Source: Amycolatopsis sp. CA-128772
GTDB taxonomy: Bacteria; Actinomycetota; Actinomycetes; Mycobacteriales; Pseudonocardiaceae
Length of the DNA stretch: 64,000 nucleotides
Direction: 5' to 3'
Assembly: GCF_002904295.1 (NCBI RefSeq)
Contig: NZ_PPHG01000086.1
Span: 184,680-248,679, forward strand
The stretch's first letter is position 1. Each line of letters starts with the position of its first letter. Position numbers and translations under genes: made by a program. Below the pieces are notes generated by a model. That model searched no databases, was not told the DNA's origin, and saw only the letters and a list, made by a program, of their open reading frames with translations. Below are positions 42,201 through 49,956 of the stretch, piece by piece.

Positions 42201-43573
42201 GGTTCGCCGAGCAGGCCGCACCCGGCCGGCACGCGGTCGCCGTGCACGACGTGCGGCTCAGCCAGTGGATCACCGCGGTCCCGGCGGTCACCGTGCCGGT
42301 GCGCGTCCGGCCCCACGGCACCGACCGGGTGCACGCGGCGCTCGCCGGCTATTCGGAGGCCGTCGTGGAACTCGCCCCGGAGCACCCGGGCGCCGCGCCG
42401 GCACCGTGGCGGTTCCCGGCGTCGGCCGAACAGGTGCCCGAAACCACGGCGGCGCAGCTGTACGACGAACGCTGGATGTTCCACGGCCCGCAGTTCCGCG
42501 GCGTCACCGAGCTGACCGCCGTCGGCGACCGGCACGTGCGCGCGGTGCTGACCACGCCGGCCGCTCCCGGCGCGCTGCTCGACAACGTCGGCCAGGTGCT
42601 CGGCTACTGGATCATGTCCCGGCTGCCCGAGCGGACCACCGTCTTCCCGGTCGCCATGCGCGAAATCCGGTTCCACGGCCCGCACCCGGCGCCGGGGGAG
42701 CGGCTGGAGTGCCTGGTCCGGATCACCGGGCTGACCGAACAGTTCCTCGAAGCGGACATGCAGCTCGTCCACCGCGGTCAGGTGTGGGCCGAGTTCACCG
42801 GCTGGCGCGACCGCCGGTTCGACAGCACCCCGCACATCCGCCAGGCCGACCGCACGCCCGAGCGTTCGACGTTGTCGCACGAGCAGCCGGGCGGCTGGGC
42901 CCTGGTGCACGAGCAGTGGCCGGACCTGGCCACCCGCGAGCTGATCATGCGCAACTACCTCGCCGGCCCGGAACGCGCCGCCTACGAGCGCCGGCCGCCG
43001 CGCGGGCGGCGCCAGTGGCTGCTCGGCCGGATCGCCGCCAAGGACGCCGTCCGCCAATTCCTCTGGGCCCGCGGCGAGCGCGAGATGTTCCCCGCCGAAC
43101 TGCGCATCGGCAACGACGCCGCCGGCCGGCCCTTCGCGACCGGCGCCTACGGCCGGGACCTGCCCGAGCTGACGATTTCCGTGGCCCACCGCGCCGAAGC
43201 CGGCGTGGCGATCGCCCGTCACGGCCCGTGCGGCATCGACGTCGAAGAGGTCGCGCCGCGTTCGGAGTCCACAGTGGAGGCCGCGCTGGGGCCGGGCGAG
43301 CTGGCGCTGTTCGCGAGCCTGCCGGGCGATCCGGAACGCTGGTTCGCCCGGTTCTGGACCGCCAAGGAGGCGGTCGCGAAGCTGCGCGGCACCGGGCTGC
43401 GCGGCGAACCCCGGGACTTCGAGGTCGTCGCGGCGGCCCCGGAGGAGATGACCGTCCGCGTCGCCGGCCACGACCACCGCGTGTACTGCGCCGACGTGGA
43501 GAACCCGCCCGGCGCACCGCCGCGCCACTACGTCGTCGCCTGGACCGAAGAGACGAAGGAGACCGCCGGATGA
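39233..43573 (+). CDS. PUFA-synthase-like PKS partner: KS-AT-DH-PPTase
   Basis: About 1446 residues. KS (about 4-465) has a real active site: Cys212 in DAACASS, His in EAHGTAT and GHTMPAAG, so it is not a chain-length factor. AT (about 545-850) has Ser618 in GHSLGEW, but the usual GQGSQ is replaced by GLESE, resembling PfaB-type acyltransferases. A hotdog dehydratase-like region (about 940-1230) has His961 in YLLDHCF and a DNVGQVLGYW block. The C-terminus (about 1285-1446) is a Sfp-type phosphopantetheinyl transferase with GIDVEEV and FWTAKEAVAK, which would activate the operon's own ACPs. GTG at 39233 overlaps the preceding stop; an ATG at 39242 is an alternative start. Confidence 0.87.
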   Translation: MTRMLQPVAIVGMSVLLPGAPDLAAYWRNLVGGVDAITEVPPEKWDVTHYAPGERRRADRVYCRRGGFVDELAEVDVTGFGIMPASVPATEPDQLIALRVAAQAVADAGGPDRLPADRAKVGVVLGRGGYLTPGLVRLDQRVRTATQLVRTLGELLPDLDADRLDAVRRAFTDQLGPEAPESAIGLVPNLAASRLANRLDLRGPAYTVDAACASSLIAVDHAVRELATGRCDVVLAGGVHHCHDITFWSVFTQLGALSPSERIRPFHRDADGVLIGEGTGIVVLKRLADAQRDGDRVYAVITGTGVASDGRTAGLASPDSGGQVRAVRQAWAAAGLDPAAPDAIGLLEAHGTATPAGDAAELATLSEVFGTRGSAVLGSVKSMIGHTMPAAGIAGLVKAALAVHHGVLLPTLHCDDPHPALAETRFSTLAAAEPWDAPVRRAGVNAFGFGGINAHVVLEQAPGRAKPVVVREPERVLRLAAPTVEALREAFDRPGPPELGDGPVRLGIVDPTEKRLALARKAIARGRAWRGRNDVWFADRPLLGPGGGKIAFLFPGLESELTLNSGDVARHFGLPWKHADVEVGDVGRQGAAVFELGRLLHAAIGRLGVTPDAVAGHSLGEWTAMAVAGVHAEAEVDAFLAGFDPDALVVPGLAFAAIGAPAPRVLEELAGRADVVLSHDNSPNQAMICGPEAAVGTLVQRFRDAGIVAQVLPFRSGFHTPMLRPYLGPIRDAAERFTLHPPALPLWSATTVSEYPAAEAEVRELFVRHLLQPVRFRPLVRALHDAGFRAFVQVGAGQLGSLVGDTLHGEEHLVVAAHSAQRPGLAQLRRVATALWADGLDIDFARLPGERPATPKAVKLDLGGRLISLDDQVRARIALPAARNSTVDDLAAKGPLAAEFAALLADTAELASTVLATRPDAALSRESAAPGRSVHVKAPSPGPLDTTLTVSLEAMPYLLDHCFFKQPPQADPGDRWPVVPATTVIGHLMRFAEQAAPGRHAVAVHDVRLSQWITAVPAVTVPVRVRPHGTDRVHAALAGYSEAVVELAPEHPGAAPAPWRFPASAEQVPETTAAQLYDERWMFHGPQFRGVTELTAVGDRHVRAVLTTPAAPGALLDNVGQVLGYWIMSRLPERTTVFPVAMREIRFHGPHPAPGERLECLVRITGLTEQFLEADMQLVHRGQVWAEFTGWRDRRFDSTPHIRQADRTPERSTLSHEQPGGWALVHEQWPDLATRELIMRNYLAGPERAAYERRPPRGRRQWLLGRIAAKDAVRQFLWARGEREMFPAELRIGNDAAGRPFATGAYGRDLPELTISVAHRAEAGVAIARHGPCGIDVEEVAPRSESTVEAALGPGELALFASLPGDPERWFARFWTAKEAVAKLRGTGLRGEPRDFEVVAAAPEEMTVRVAGHDHRVYCADVENPPGAPPRHYVVAWTEETKETAG
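41994..42047. repeat. Double hairpin repeat inserted in the AT-DH linker
   Basis: GGCACTTTC-ACGC-GAAAGTGCC (41994-42015, perfect 9-bp arms), then the palindrome TTCACGTGAA (42032-42041) within GAGCGTTCACGTGAAAGCGCC. The two halves are variants of one CTTTCACGnGAAAG unit. It is translated as DAALSRESAAPGRSVHVKAPS, unlike PKS sequence. Confidence 0.7.
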
Positions 43574-43875
43574 GCATCGAGACCACGGCCGCGAACGAGG
43601 TGACCGTGCTCGCCCAGCTCAGCGAAATGCTGCGGGAGTTGCTCGAGGAGTACGGGCTGGACGACGCCGAGATCACCATGGAGACGACCTTCCACGACGA
43701 CCTCGAGCTGGAGAGCGTGGACCTGGTCGCGCTGTCCGGGCAGCTGCGCGAGCACTACGGCGACCGCGTCAACTTCGCGACCTTCATCGCCGAACGCGAC
43801 CTGGACGAGATCATCGCGCTGACCGTCGGCGAACTCGTCCGGTACACCGTCGCCTCGCTGCGGGCGACCGCGTGA
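43570..43875 (+). CDS. Discrete acyl carrier protein
   Basis: A 101-residue phosphopantetheine-binding protein. The attachment Ser49 is in DDLELESVDLVAL, a motif different from the DSIK motif of the PKS-embedded ACPs, so it likely has a distinct job such as loading or offloading. Start and stop overlap both neighbours (ATGA, GTGA). The phosphopantetheinyl transferase domain just upstream probably modifies it. Confidence 0.88.
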   Translation: MSIETTAANEVTVLAQLSEMLRELLEEYGLDDAEITMETTFHDDLELESVDLVALSGQLREHYGDRVNFATFIAERDLDEIIALTVGELVRYTVASLRATA

Positions 43876-44678
43876 GCCGGATCCGCGCGGGCGAGCTGGA
43901 CGTGCACGTCCAGCGGCTCACCCCGGACGCGCCCCTCGACGGCGACGCGCCGATCGTGGTGTGCGTCCACGGCCTGCTCACCGACAGCCTCGCCAGCTAC
44001 TACTTCACCCTCGGCCCGGACTTCGCCGCGCGCGGGCTCGACGTGCTGATGTACGACCTGCGCGGGCACGGCCGCACCACCCGCCCGGCGTCCGGCTACC
44101 ACCTGGAGCGGTTCGTCGACGACCTCGTCGCGGTCCTCGACGCGTGCGAGGTGACCCGGCCGGTGCACGTCGTCGGCAACTCGTTCGGCGCCTCGGTGGC
44201 GTTCGGGCTGGCCGCCGCCCGGCCGGACCGGGTAGCGAGCGTCGTCGTCATCGAAGGCGAACCGCCGACCGCCGAGTGGACCCGGCACATGGCCGACGGG
44301 CTCGCCGACGCGAAGGCCCGGCTGGCGATCGACGAGGTGATCGGCTGGATCGCCGACAACCACGGCGCGCACACCGCGCGGCTGTCCAAAGCCGCGAACC
44401 GGATCCTGCAGACCACCACGATCGCCGAGGACATCCCGCGCAGCGCGACGATCGCGGCGGACCTGTCGGCGGTGCGCTGCCCGGTGTTCGCCGTCTTCGG
44501 CGGCGACTCGGGCCTGGCCGCCCAGGTGCCGCACTTCGAGACGCACCTGGCGTCCTGCCGCACCGTCGTGCTGCCCGGCCAGGGGCACTCGGTGCTGGTC
44601 GAGCGGACCGCCGAGGTCACCGAGCTGATCTTCGGCTGGGTCCGCGACACCGCGCGCACGCAGGCGCGGGTGCGGTAG
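43872..44678 (+). CDS. Alpha/beta-hydrolase
   Basis: A 268-residue alpha/beta-hydrolase-fold protein. Nucleophile Ser in GNSFGAS near residue 100, oxyanion motif VCVHGLLTDS, acid candidate in FGGDSGL, and His in GQGHSVL near 237. GTG start overlaps the ACP stop. In this operon it may release or edit the acyl chain (thioesterase-like) or hydrolyse an ester in the product. It has no signal peptide. Confidence 0.85.
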   Translation: MSRIRAGELDVHVQRLTPDAPLDGDAPIVVCVHGLLTDSLASYYFTLGPDFAARGLDVLMYDLRGHGRTTRPASGYHLERFVDDLVAVLDACEVTRPVHVVGNSFGASVAFGLAAARPDRVASVVVIEGEPPTAEWTRHMADGLADAKARLAIDEVIGWIADNHGAHTARLSKAANRILQTTTIAEDIPRSATIAADLSAVRCPVFAVFGGDSGLAAQVPHFETHLASCRTVVLPGQGHSVLVERTAEVTELIFGWVRDTARTQARVR

Positions 44679-45856
44679 TGGCCCGGTTCCTGTTCGTCGT
44701 CCCGCCGCTGACCGGGCACGTCAACCCGGCCGCCGGGGTGGCGGCCGAGCTCGCCGCGCGCGGCCACGAGGTCGCCTGGGCCGGGCACGACGAGCTGCTG
44801 TGGCAGCTGGCCGGCCCGGAAGCGCTGGTGTTCGCCTGCGCGCTGCCGGCGGACGTGCCGGAGCGGCCGGCCGGCCTCAAGGGCCCCGCGGCCCTGCGGT
44901 TCCTCTGGCAGGACTTCCTGGTCCCGCTGGCCGGCGCGATGGCACCCGGCGTGGCCGCGGCCCTCGACGCGTTCCGGCCGCACGTCGTCGTCGCCGACCA
45001 GCAGGCCCTGGCCGGTGGGCTGCTCGCCGACGCGCACGGCCTGCCGTGGGTGACCTCGGCGACGACGTCGGCCGAGCTGGTCGACCCCCTGGCCGGGATG
45101 CCGAAGGTCGGGGCGTGGGTCGGCTCGCTGCTCGACGGGCTGCGCGCGCGGATCGCCGGCGGCCGGGGCGAGGCCGACCCCCGGTTCTCCCCGCACGGCG
45201 TCCTCGCCTTCACCACCCGCGAACTGCTCGGCCCGGCCACCGTGGCGCCGGGTGTCCGGCTCGTCGGGCCGGCGCTGGGCGCGCGTCCATCCACAACGGA
45301 CTTCCCGTGGGCCTGGCTCGACCCGCTCCGGCCGACCGTCCTGGTGTCTCTCGGCACGGCGAACACGGCCGCGGGAGCGGGGTTCCTGACGGCGGCGGCG
45401 GCGGCGTTCGCCGGGCTGCCGGCGCGGGCGGTGATCGCCGACCCGGGCGGCGTGCTCGGCGAGGTGCCGCCGAACGTGCTGGTGCGCCCGCGGGTCCCGC
45501 AGCTTGCGCTGCTGCCGCGGGTGGACGCGGTGCTGTGCCACGCCGGTCACAACACCGTCTGCGAAACGCTGTGGCACGGCCTCCCGCTGGTGGTCGCCCC
45601 GATCCGCGACGACCAGCCGATCGTGGCCGCCCAGGTGGTGGCGGCGGGCGCGGGCCTCCGGCTCCGGTTCGGCCGCGCGGACGCCCCGCGCATCGCCGCG
45701 GCGGTCGAGGAAGTGCTGACGGAACCGGCGTACCGGCGGGCGGCCGAGACGATCGCGGCGTCGTTCCACGCGGCCGGCGGCAGCGCGGCGGCCGCGGGGC
45801 ACCTGGAGCAGGTCGCGCTGGAAGACCTGGCCCACCTGGGGCCCGGGAAGCGCTGA
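44678..45856 (+). CDS. GT1-family (MGT-like) glycosyltransferase
   Basis: A 392-residue UDP/dTDP-sugar-dependent glycosyltransferase of GT-B fold. The N-terminal acceptor domain begins FLFVVPPLTGHVNPA, with a donor-binding block HAGHNTVCETLWHGLPLV and DDQP near residue 310. GTG start overlaps the hydrolase stop by one base (TAGTG). Relatives glycosylate polyketides, carotenoids and lipids, so the PKS product is probably a glycoside. It is the last gene of the coupled operon; 36 bp separate it from a GNAT gene. Confidence 0.87.
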   Translation: MARFLFVVPPLTGHVNPAAGVAAELAARGHEVAWAGHDELLWQLAGPEALVFACALPADVPERPAGLKGPAALRFLWQDFLVPLAGAMAPGVAAALDAFRPHVVVADQQALAGGLLADAHGLPWVTSATTSAELVDPLAGMPKVGAWVGSLLDGLRARIAGGRGEADPRFSPHGVLAFTTRELLGPATVAPGVRLVGPALGARPSTTDFPWAWLDPLRPTVLVSLGTANTAAGAGFLTAAAAAFAGLPARAVIADPGGVLGEVPPNVLVRPRVPQLALLPRVDAVLCHAGHNTVCETLWHGLPLVVAPIRDDQPIVAAQVVAAGAGLRLRFGRADAPRIAAAVEEVLTEPAYRRAAETIAASFHAAGGSAAAAGHLEQVALEDLAHLGPGKR

Positions 45857-45892
45857 TTCACTCCGTAAAATCACGCGGATACCGTCGATGCC

Positions 45893-46372
45893 ATGACTGT
45901 TTCCCGTTGTACTCCCGAAGACGTCCCCGAACTCGTGCGGTCGGCCGCCGGGCTGTTCGCCGAAGACGCCGGGCGCCACGACCCGCGCATGGACCTCGGC
46001 TGGCCGGCACGCGAAGGCACGGCCTACTACGCGAAGCTCGTCGACGATCCCGGCTGCCTGTGCCTGCAGGCCGGCGGTGGCCACCTGGTCGGGCGGCTGC
46101 GGCCCCCGGACCCGCTGCGGCCCGGCGCGGTGACCGCGGTGCTGGAGAGCATGCGCGTCGGCCCGGAGCACCGCCGGTCGGGGGTCGGCGCCGAGCTGGT
46201 CGACGCGTTTCTCGCGTGGGCGGCGGAAAAGGGCGCGAACGAGGTCACCGTCCGGGCCTACGCCGCCAACGAACCGGCGCTCGCCTTCTACCGCGCGCGG
46301 GGGTTCGAGCCGTTCGAGCTGACCCTGCGTCACCGGAACGGGTGGCTATCCACAGTGGACCCCGCGCACTAG
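45893..46372 (+). CDS. GNAT-family N-acetyltransferase
   Basis: A 159-residue GNAT protein; acetyl-CoA-binding motif A is visible as VGPEHRRSGVGAELVDAFL, and motif B as NEPALAFYRARGFE. The AT-rich sequence just upstream (GTAAAATCACGCGGATACC) may hold its own promoter, and there is no strong Shine-Dalgarno. Substrate unknown; a link to the PKS locus is only positional. Confidence 0.82.
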   Translation: MTVSRCTPEDVPELVRSAAGLFAEDAGRHDPRMDLGWPAREGTAYYAKLVDDPGCLCLQAGGGHLVGRLRPPDPLRPGAVTAVLESMRVGPEHRRSGVGAELVDAFLAWAAEKGANEVTVRAYAANEPALAFYRARGFEPFELTLRHRNGWLSTVDPAH

Positions 46373-46399
46373 CTTGGAAGGCCGAGCCAGGAGGTGCGG

Positions 46400-48430
46400 A
46401 TGACGGCCACGGCGGAGGCCACCCCAAGCGCCGCGGCGCCGGCCGCCCTCAGCCGCGGGCGGGTCAACGCCGTGTTCGGCGCCGTGCTGCTCGGGATGCT
46501 GCTGGCCGCGCTGGACCAGACCATCGTCGGGACCGCGCTGCCCACCATCGTCGGCGACCTCGGCGGCGCCGGGCACCTGTCCTGGGTGGTGACGTCGTAC
46601 CTGCTCGCCGAGACGATCATGACGGTGGTCGTCGGCAAGCTCGGCGACCTGTTCGGCCGCAAGCTGATGTTCCAGCTGTCGGTGATCGTATTCGGCATCG
46701 GCTCGTTCTGCGCGGGGTTCGCCGACAGCATGGTCTGGCTGATCGTCTGGCGCGCGGTGCAGGGTCTGGGCGGCGGCGGGCTGATGGTCACCTCGACCGC
46801 GCTCATCGCCGACGTCGTCCCGCTGCGCGAACGCGGGAAGTACCAGGGCGTGCTCGGCTCGGTGTTCGGCGTGGTCACGGTGGCCGGCCCGATGCTCGGC
46901 GGCTTCTTCGTCGACCACCTCTCGTGGCGCTGGGCGTTCTACGTCAACATCCCGCTGGTCGTCGTGGTGCTGGTGGTGGCGTCCTCGGCGATGCCGAACG
47001 CCCGCGCCGCGGTCAAGCCGGTCGTCGACTACCTCGGCATCCTGCTCATCGGCCTGGCGGCGACCGGACTGACGCTGGTCACGAGCTGGGGCGGCACGCA
47101 GTACGCGTGGGGCTCGCCGGTGATCATCGGGATGGCGGTCGGCTCGGTGGTGCTGCTCGCCGCGTTCGTCCTCGTCGAGCTGCGGGCCCGGGAGCCGATG
47201 CTGCCGATGCGGCTGTTCCGCAACCCGGTGTTCACCGTCGGCGGGATCATGAGCTTCGTCGTCGGCTTCGCGATGCTCGGCGCGCTGTCGTACCTGCCGA
47301 CGTACATGCAGTACGTCCAGGGCACGTCCGCGACGACGTCCGGGGTCCGGCTGCTGCCGATGGTGCTGGCGCTGCTCGTGGCGTCGATCGCCGCGGGCAA
47401 CGCGGTGAGCCGCACCGGCCGCTACAAGATCTTCCCGCTGGCCGGGGCGGCGGGCATGACGATCGGCCTGTACCTGCTTTCGCGGCTCGATGCGGACACC
47501 GGGTTCTGGGAAGCGTCGGCGTACATGGCGGTGCTGGGTCTCGGCATCGGGCTCGGCATGCAGGTGCTCACCATCGCCGTGCAGAACACGGTCGACTACG
47601 CCGACCTCGGCGTCGCGACCTCGGGCGTGACGTTCCTGCGCTCGATCGGCAGCTCGTTCGGCGCGGCGATCTTCGGCACGGTGTACGCGAACCAGCTGAC
47701 GCCGAAGCTGGCCACCCTTCCGGTGCCACCGGGGGTGGACCCGCGTGCGCTGCAGGTGCCGACGGCGTTGCACGCGCTGCCTCCATCGGTGTCGGCGCCG
47801 GTGATCCGTGCGTACAGCGACTCGCTACACGTGGTGTTCCTCGCCGCGGCCCCGGTCGGCCTGGTCGCCCTGGTCCTGGCGTTCTTCCTGAAGGAGGTCC
47901 CGCTGCGCGACACGGCCCGCGCGGCGGCCCCCGACCTCGGCGACGGGTTCGCGATGCCGGAGGCCCGCACCGACGACCGCGAGCTCGAGCGCGCGGTCGC
48001 GACGCTGTTCTTCCGCGAGCGCCGCCAGGTGGCACCGTCGATCGTCGAGCGGGCCGGCGGCGACCTCGACGAGGGCGGCATCTGGTGCCTGCTGCAGGTC
48101 CACCTGCGCCGACGCCGCGGCGAACCGGCAACCCTGCGCGCGATCGGCGAGTACTTCGGCGTCCCGGCGCCGGTCCTGGAGCCGGCGTTCAACCGCCTGG
48201 AGCTGACCGGCCACCTGAGCTACACCCGCGACGGCTGGGAGCTGACGGCCGCGGGCCGGGCGGAGTTCGCCAAGGTGGTGCAGGCCTGGCACACCTGGCT
48301 GGCCGACCGCCTCGGTGACTGGGGCCCGAGCAACCGAGCGGACCTGGACGCGGCCATCGGCCGGGTCGCGGCCCGCCTGCTGGACCAGAGCGGGGAGTCA
48401 CGAACCTACGGCCGCCACGCCCTGGCCTGA
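46400..48430 (+). CDS. DHA2-family MFS exporter fused to a winged-helix domain
   Basis: A 676-residue protein. Residues about 20-500 are a 14-helix EmrB/QacA-type drug exporter (LDQTIVGTALPTIVGDLGG and WRWAFYVNIP motifs). The last about 150 residues are soluble and look like a MarR-type winged helix: LRAIGEYFGVPAPVLEPAFNRLELTGHL, then YTRDGWELTAAGRAEF. ATG at 46400 is chosen for its CAGGAGG Shine-Dalgarno; a GTG two codons upstream lies inside it. It may export the PKS product or an unrelated toxin. Confidence 0.86.
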   Translation: MTATAEATPSAAAPAALSRGRVNAVFGAVLLGMLLAALDQTIVGTALPTIVGDLGGAGHLSWVVTSYLLAETIMTVVVGKLGDLFGRKLMFQLSVIVFGIGSFCAGFADSMVWLIVWRAVQGLGGGGLMVTSTALIADVVPLRERGKYQGVLGSVFGVVTVAGPMLGGFFVDHLSWRWAFYVNIPLVVVVLVVASSAMPNARAAVKPVVDYLGILLIGLAATGLTLVTSWGGTQYAWGSPVIIGMAVGSVVLLAAFVLVELRAREPMLPMRLFRNPVFTVGGIMSFVVGFAMLGALSYLPTYMQYVQGTSATTSGVRLLPMVLALLVASIAAGNAVSRTGRYKIFPLAGAAGMTIGLYLLSRLDADTGFWEASAYMAVLGLGIGLGMQVLTIAVQNTVDYADLGVATSGVTFLRSIGSSFGAAIFGTVYANQLTPKLATLPVPPGVDPRALQVPTALHALPPSVSAPVIRAYSDSLHVVFLAAAPVGLVALVLAFFLKEVPLRDTARAAAPDLGDGFAMPEARTDDRELERAVATLFFRERRQVAPSIVERAGGDLDEGGIWCLLQVHLRRRRGEPATLRAIGEYFGVPAPVLEPAFNRLELTGHLSYTRDGWELTAAGRAEFAKVVQAWHTWLADRLGDWGPSNRADLDAAIGRVAARLLDQSGESRTYGRHALA

Positions 48431-48514
48431 CCTGCCGGCGGCCTGGCTTGCGCCGGGCCGGGAGGTCAGCCGCGGGGGAGGGACCGCGGGAGCCCGAACC
48501 ACGGAAGGACGCTG

Positions 48515-48970
48515 TTGTCGAAACTCGTCCTGGACCTGACGGAGACCCCTCGGATCACCCTCGCCGCCGAGACCGTCGATTCGCTCGATGTCCTGATCAA
48601 CAACGCGGGCGTCTACGGCTACGAAGAGCTGGCTGATCGAGCCGCCCTCGAGCGGCACCTCGCAGTCAACTCCGAGGCGGCCGCCTTCTCGTTGACGCAG
48701 TCCCTGCGCGCCACCCTCGCCGGCCAGGGCGTGGACGTCCGCGCCGTGCTGCCCGGCCCCGTGGACACCGACATGGTCCGCGACCTTCAGATCCCGAAGG
48801 CGTCACCGCAGTCGATGGCCGCAGCCATCCTCGACGGGCTGGCCAAGGGAAAGGACGACATCTTCCCCGATCCCTTCTCACAGGCCCTCGCCGACAGCGG
48901 GAACGGCGGGGCGGTCAAGGCGCTCGAACGGCGGAACGCGGCGCTCATCACCGCGGCCCGGATCCAGTAG
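48515..48970 (+). pseudogene. Short-chain dehydrogenase, internally deleted
   Basis: A 151-codon frame with good Shine-Dalgarno (GGAAGGA) and TTG start. It keeps SDR parts LDVLINNAG and AVLPGPVDTDM. It lacks the Gly-rich cofactor motif expected right after MSKL, and also the Ser...Tyr-x-x-x-Lys catalytic block expected between ERHLAVN and AAAFSLTQSLRA. Both losses keep the reading frame. Without cofactor motif and catalytic Tyr it cannot be an active reductase. Confidence 0.75.
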
Positions 48971-49080
48971 CGGAATTGCACACCCATGAGCACGAGCCTG
49001 CTGCACCCTCGGCCCACCCGGCCGGACTCCAGCTCCGCAGGTAGAGCCCACGTCAGACCTGTCGCTTCGACGGGACGGGG

Positions 49081-49916
49081 TCAGCGGCGCCAGAAGTCGT
49101 GGGGGGTGGGGCCGGGGCGGAAGCCGCATGCCTCCACCAGGGCCGCCGCCTCCCGGAAACCGTGACCCACCAGGGCGGGCTCGTGGGCGTCGCTGCCGAA
49201 CGACACCACCTCGCCGCCCAGCTCGAACCACCAGCGGACCACCTCGCCCGGCAGGGGCACCTTCGTGTTCACCTCCAGCGCGCGGCCGCTCGCCTTCAGC
49301 GCCCGCAGCACCGTGCGGAACTCCTCCTCGAACTCGCCCACCACGAACGGCGGCCCCTCGCCCGGCCACGAGCGCAGGGCGTAGTCGATGTGCGCGAGCA
49401 CCGCGAAGTCCGCCGTCGACTCGACCAAGCCCAGCACCTCGCCGAGGTACGCCCGCAGCAGCTCGGCCGGCGGCCGGTCCGCCACCACCGTCAGCTCGCG
49501 GTGGTGCGCACCGTCCGGGAGGGAATGGACCGAGCCGAGCACCCGGTCGAAGTCGTGGGCCGCCAGCAGCGCGTCGGCGCGCGGGCGGTGCCAGTGCGGC
49601 TCGCTCAGCTCCACACCGGACAGGATCCGCAGCGACGGGAACCGCGATCGGCACTCCTCGACGCACGCCAGGTAGCCCGCAACGTCGAGTTCGGGCGGCT
49701 CCAGGACGCCGTCCGGGCGCAGCCGCACCCGGAAGTGGTCCGGCAGCAGCGGCCGGACGGCTCCGGCATCAGCCACGGCGTCAGGTCCGCGTGCTCGGTG
49801 AACGCCACCGACGGCAGGCCCAGCTCGACCGCCCGCTCGCACGAGCCCAGCATCGACCCGGTGATCGTGTCCCAGGACCATTCGGTGTGGACGTGACCGT
49901 CCGTCGGCAGGCTCAC
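49081..49916 (-). pseudogene. PHP-domain phosphoesterase with a frameshift
   Basis: A histidinol-phosphatase-like PHP protein. The N-terminal part (start GTG 49916, DGHVHTEWSWDT and FTEHADLTPW metal motifs) is in one frame. From about 49770 the rest continues in another (LLPDHFRVRLRPDG, SGVELSEPHWH, FGSDAHEP with metal residues). A single-base change near 49745-49770 would restore a protein of about 275 residues. It is either a recent frameshift or a sequencing error. Convergent with the SDR remnant and divergent from the polymerase gene by 40 bp. Confidence 0.75.
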
Positions 49917-49956
49917 CGACCCACCGTAGCGACGGTTTTGGGCTAGCGTCTCCTCC

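Noticed and set aside
32436..43573. Enediyne-type iterative PKS
   Set aside because: Enediyne PKS has a single KS-AT-ACP-KR-DH-PPTase protein and companion cassette genes. Here there are tandem DSIK ACPs, a flavin ER and a second KS, as in PUFA-type synthases.
39364..43875. Second long plus-strand frame (about 1500 codons) overlapping the PKS partner gene and free ACP
   Set aside because: Only its last 100 residues are real (the ACP). The remainder is a shifted frame of the KS-AT-DH-PPTase protein.
49740..49775. Programmed ribosomal frameshift in the PHP gene
   Set aside because: No slippery sequence with a downstream structure is evident; a simple indel explains it.
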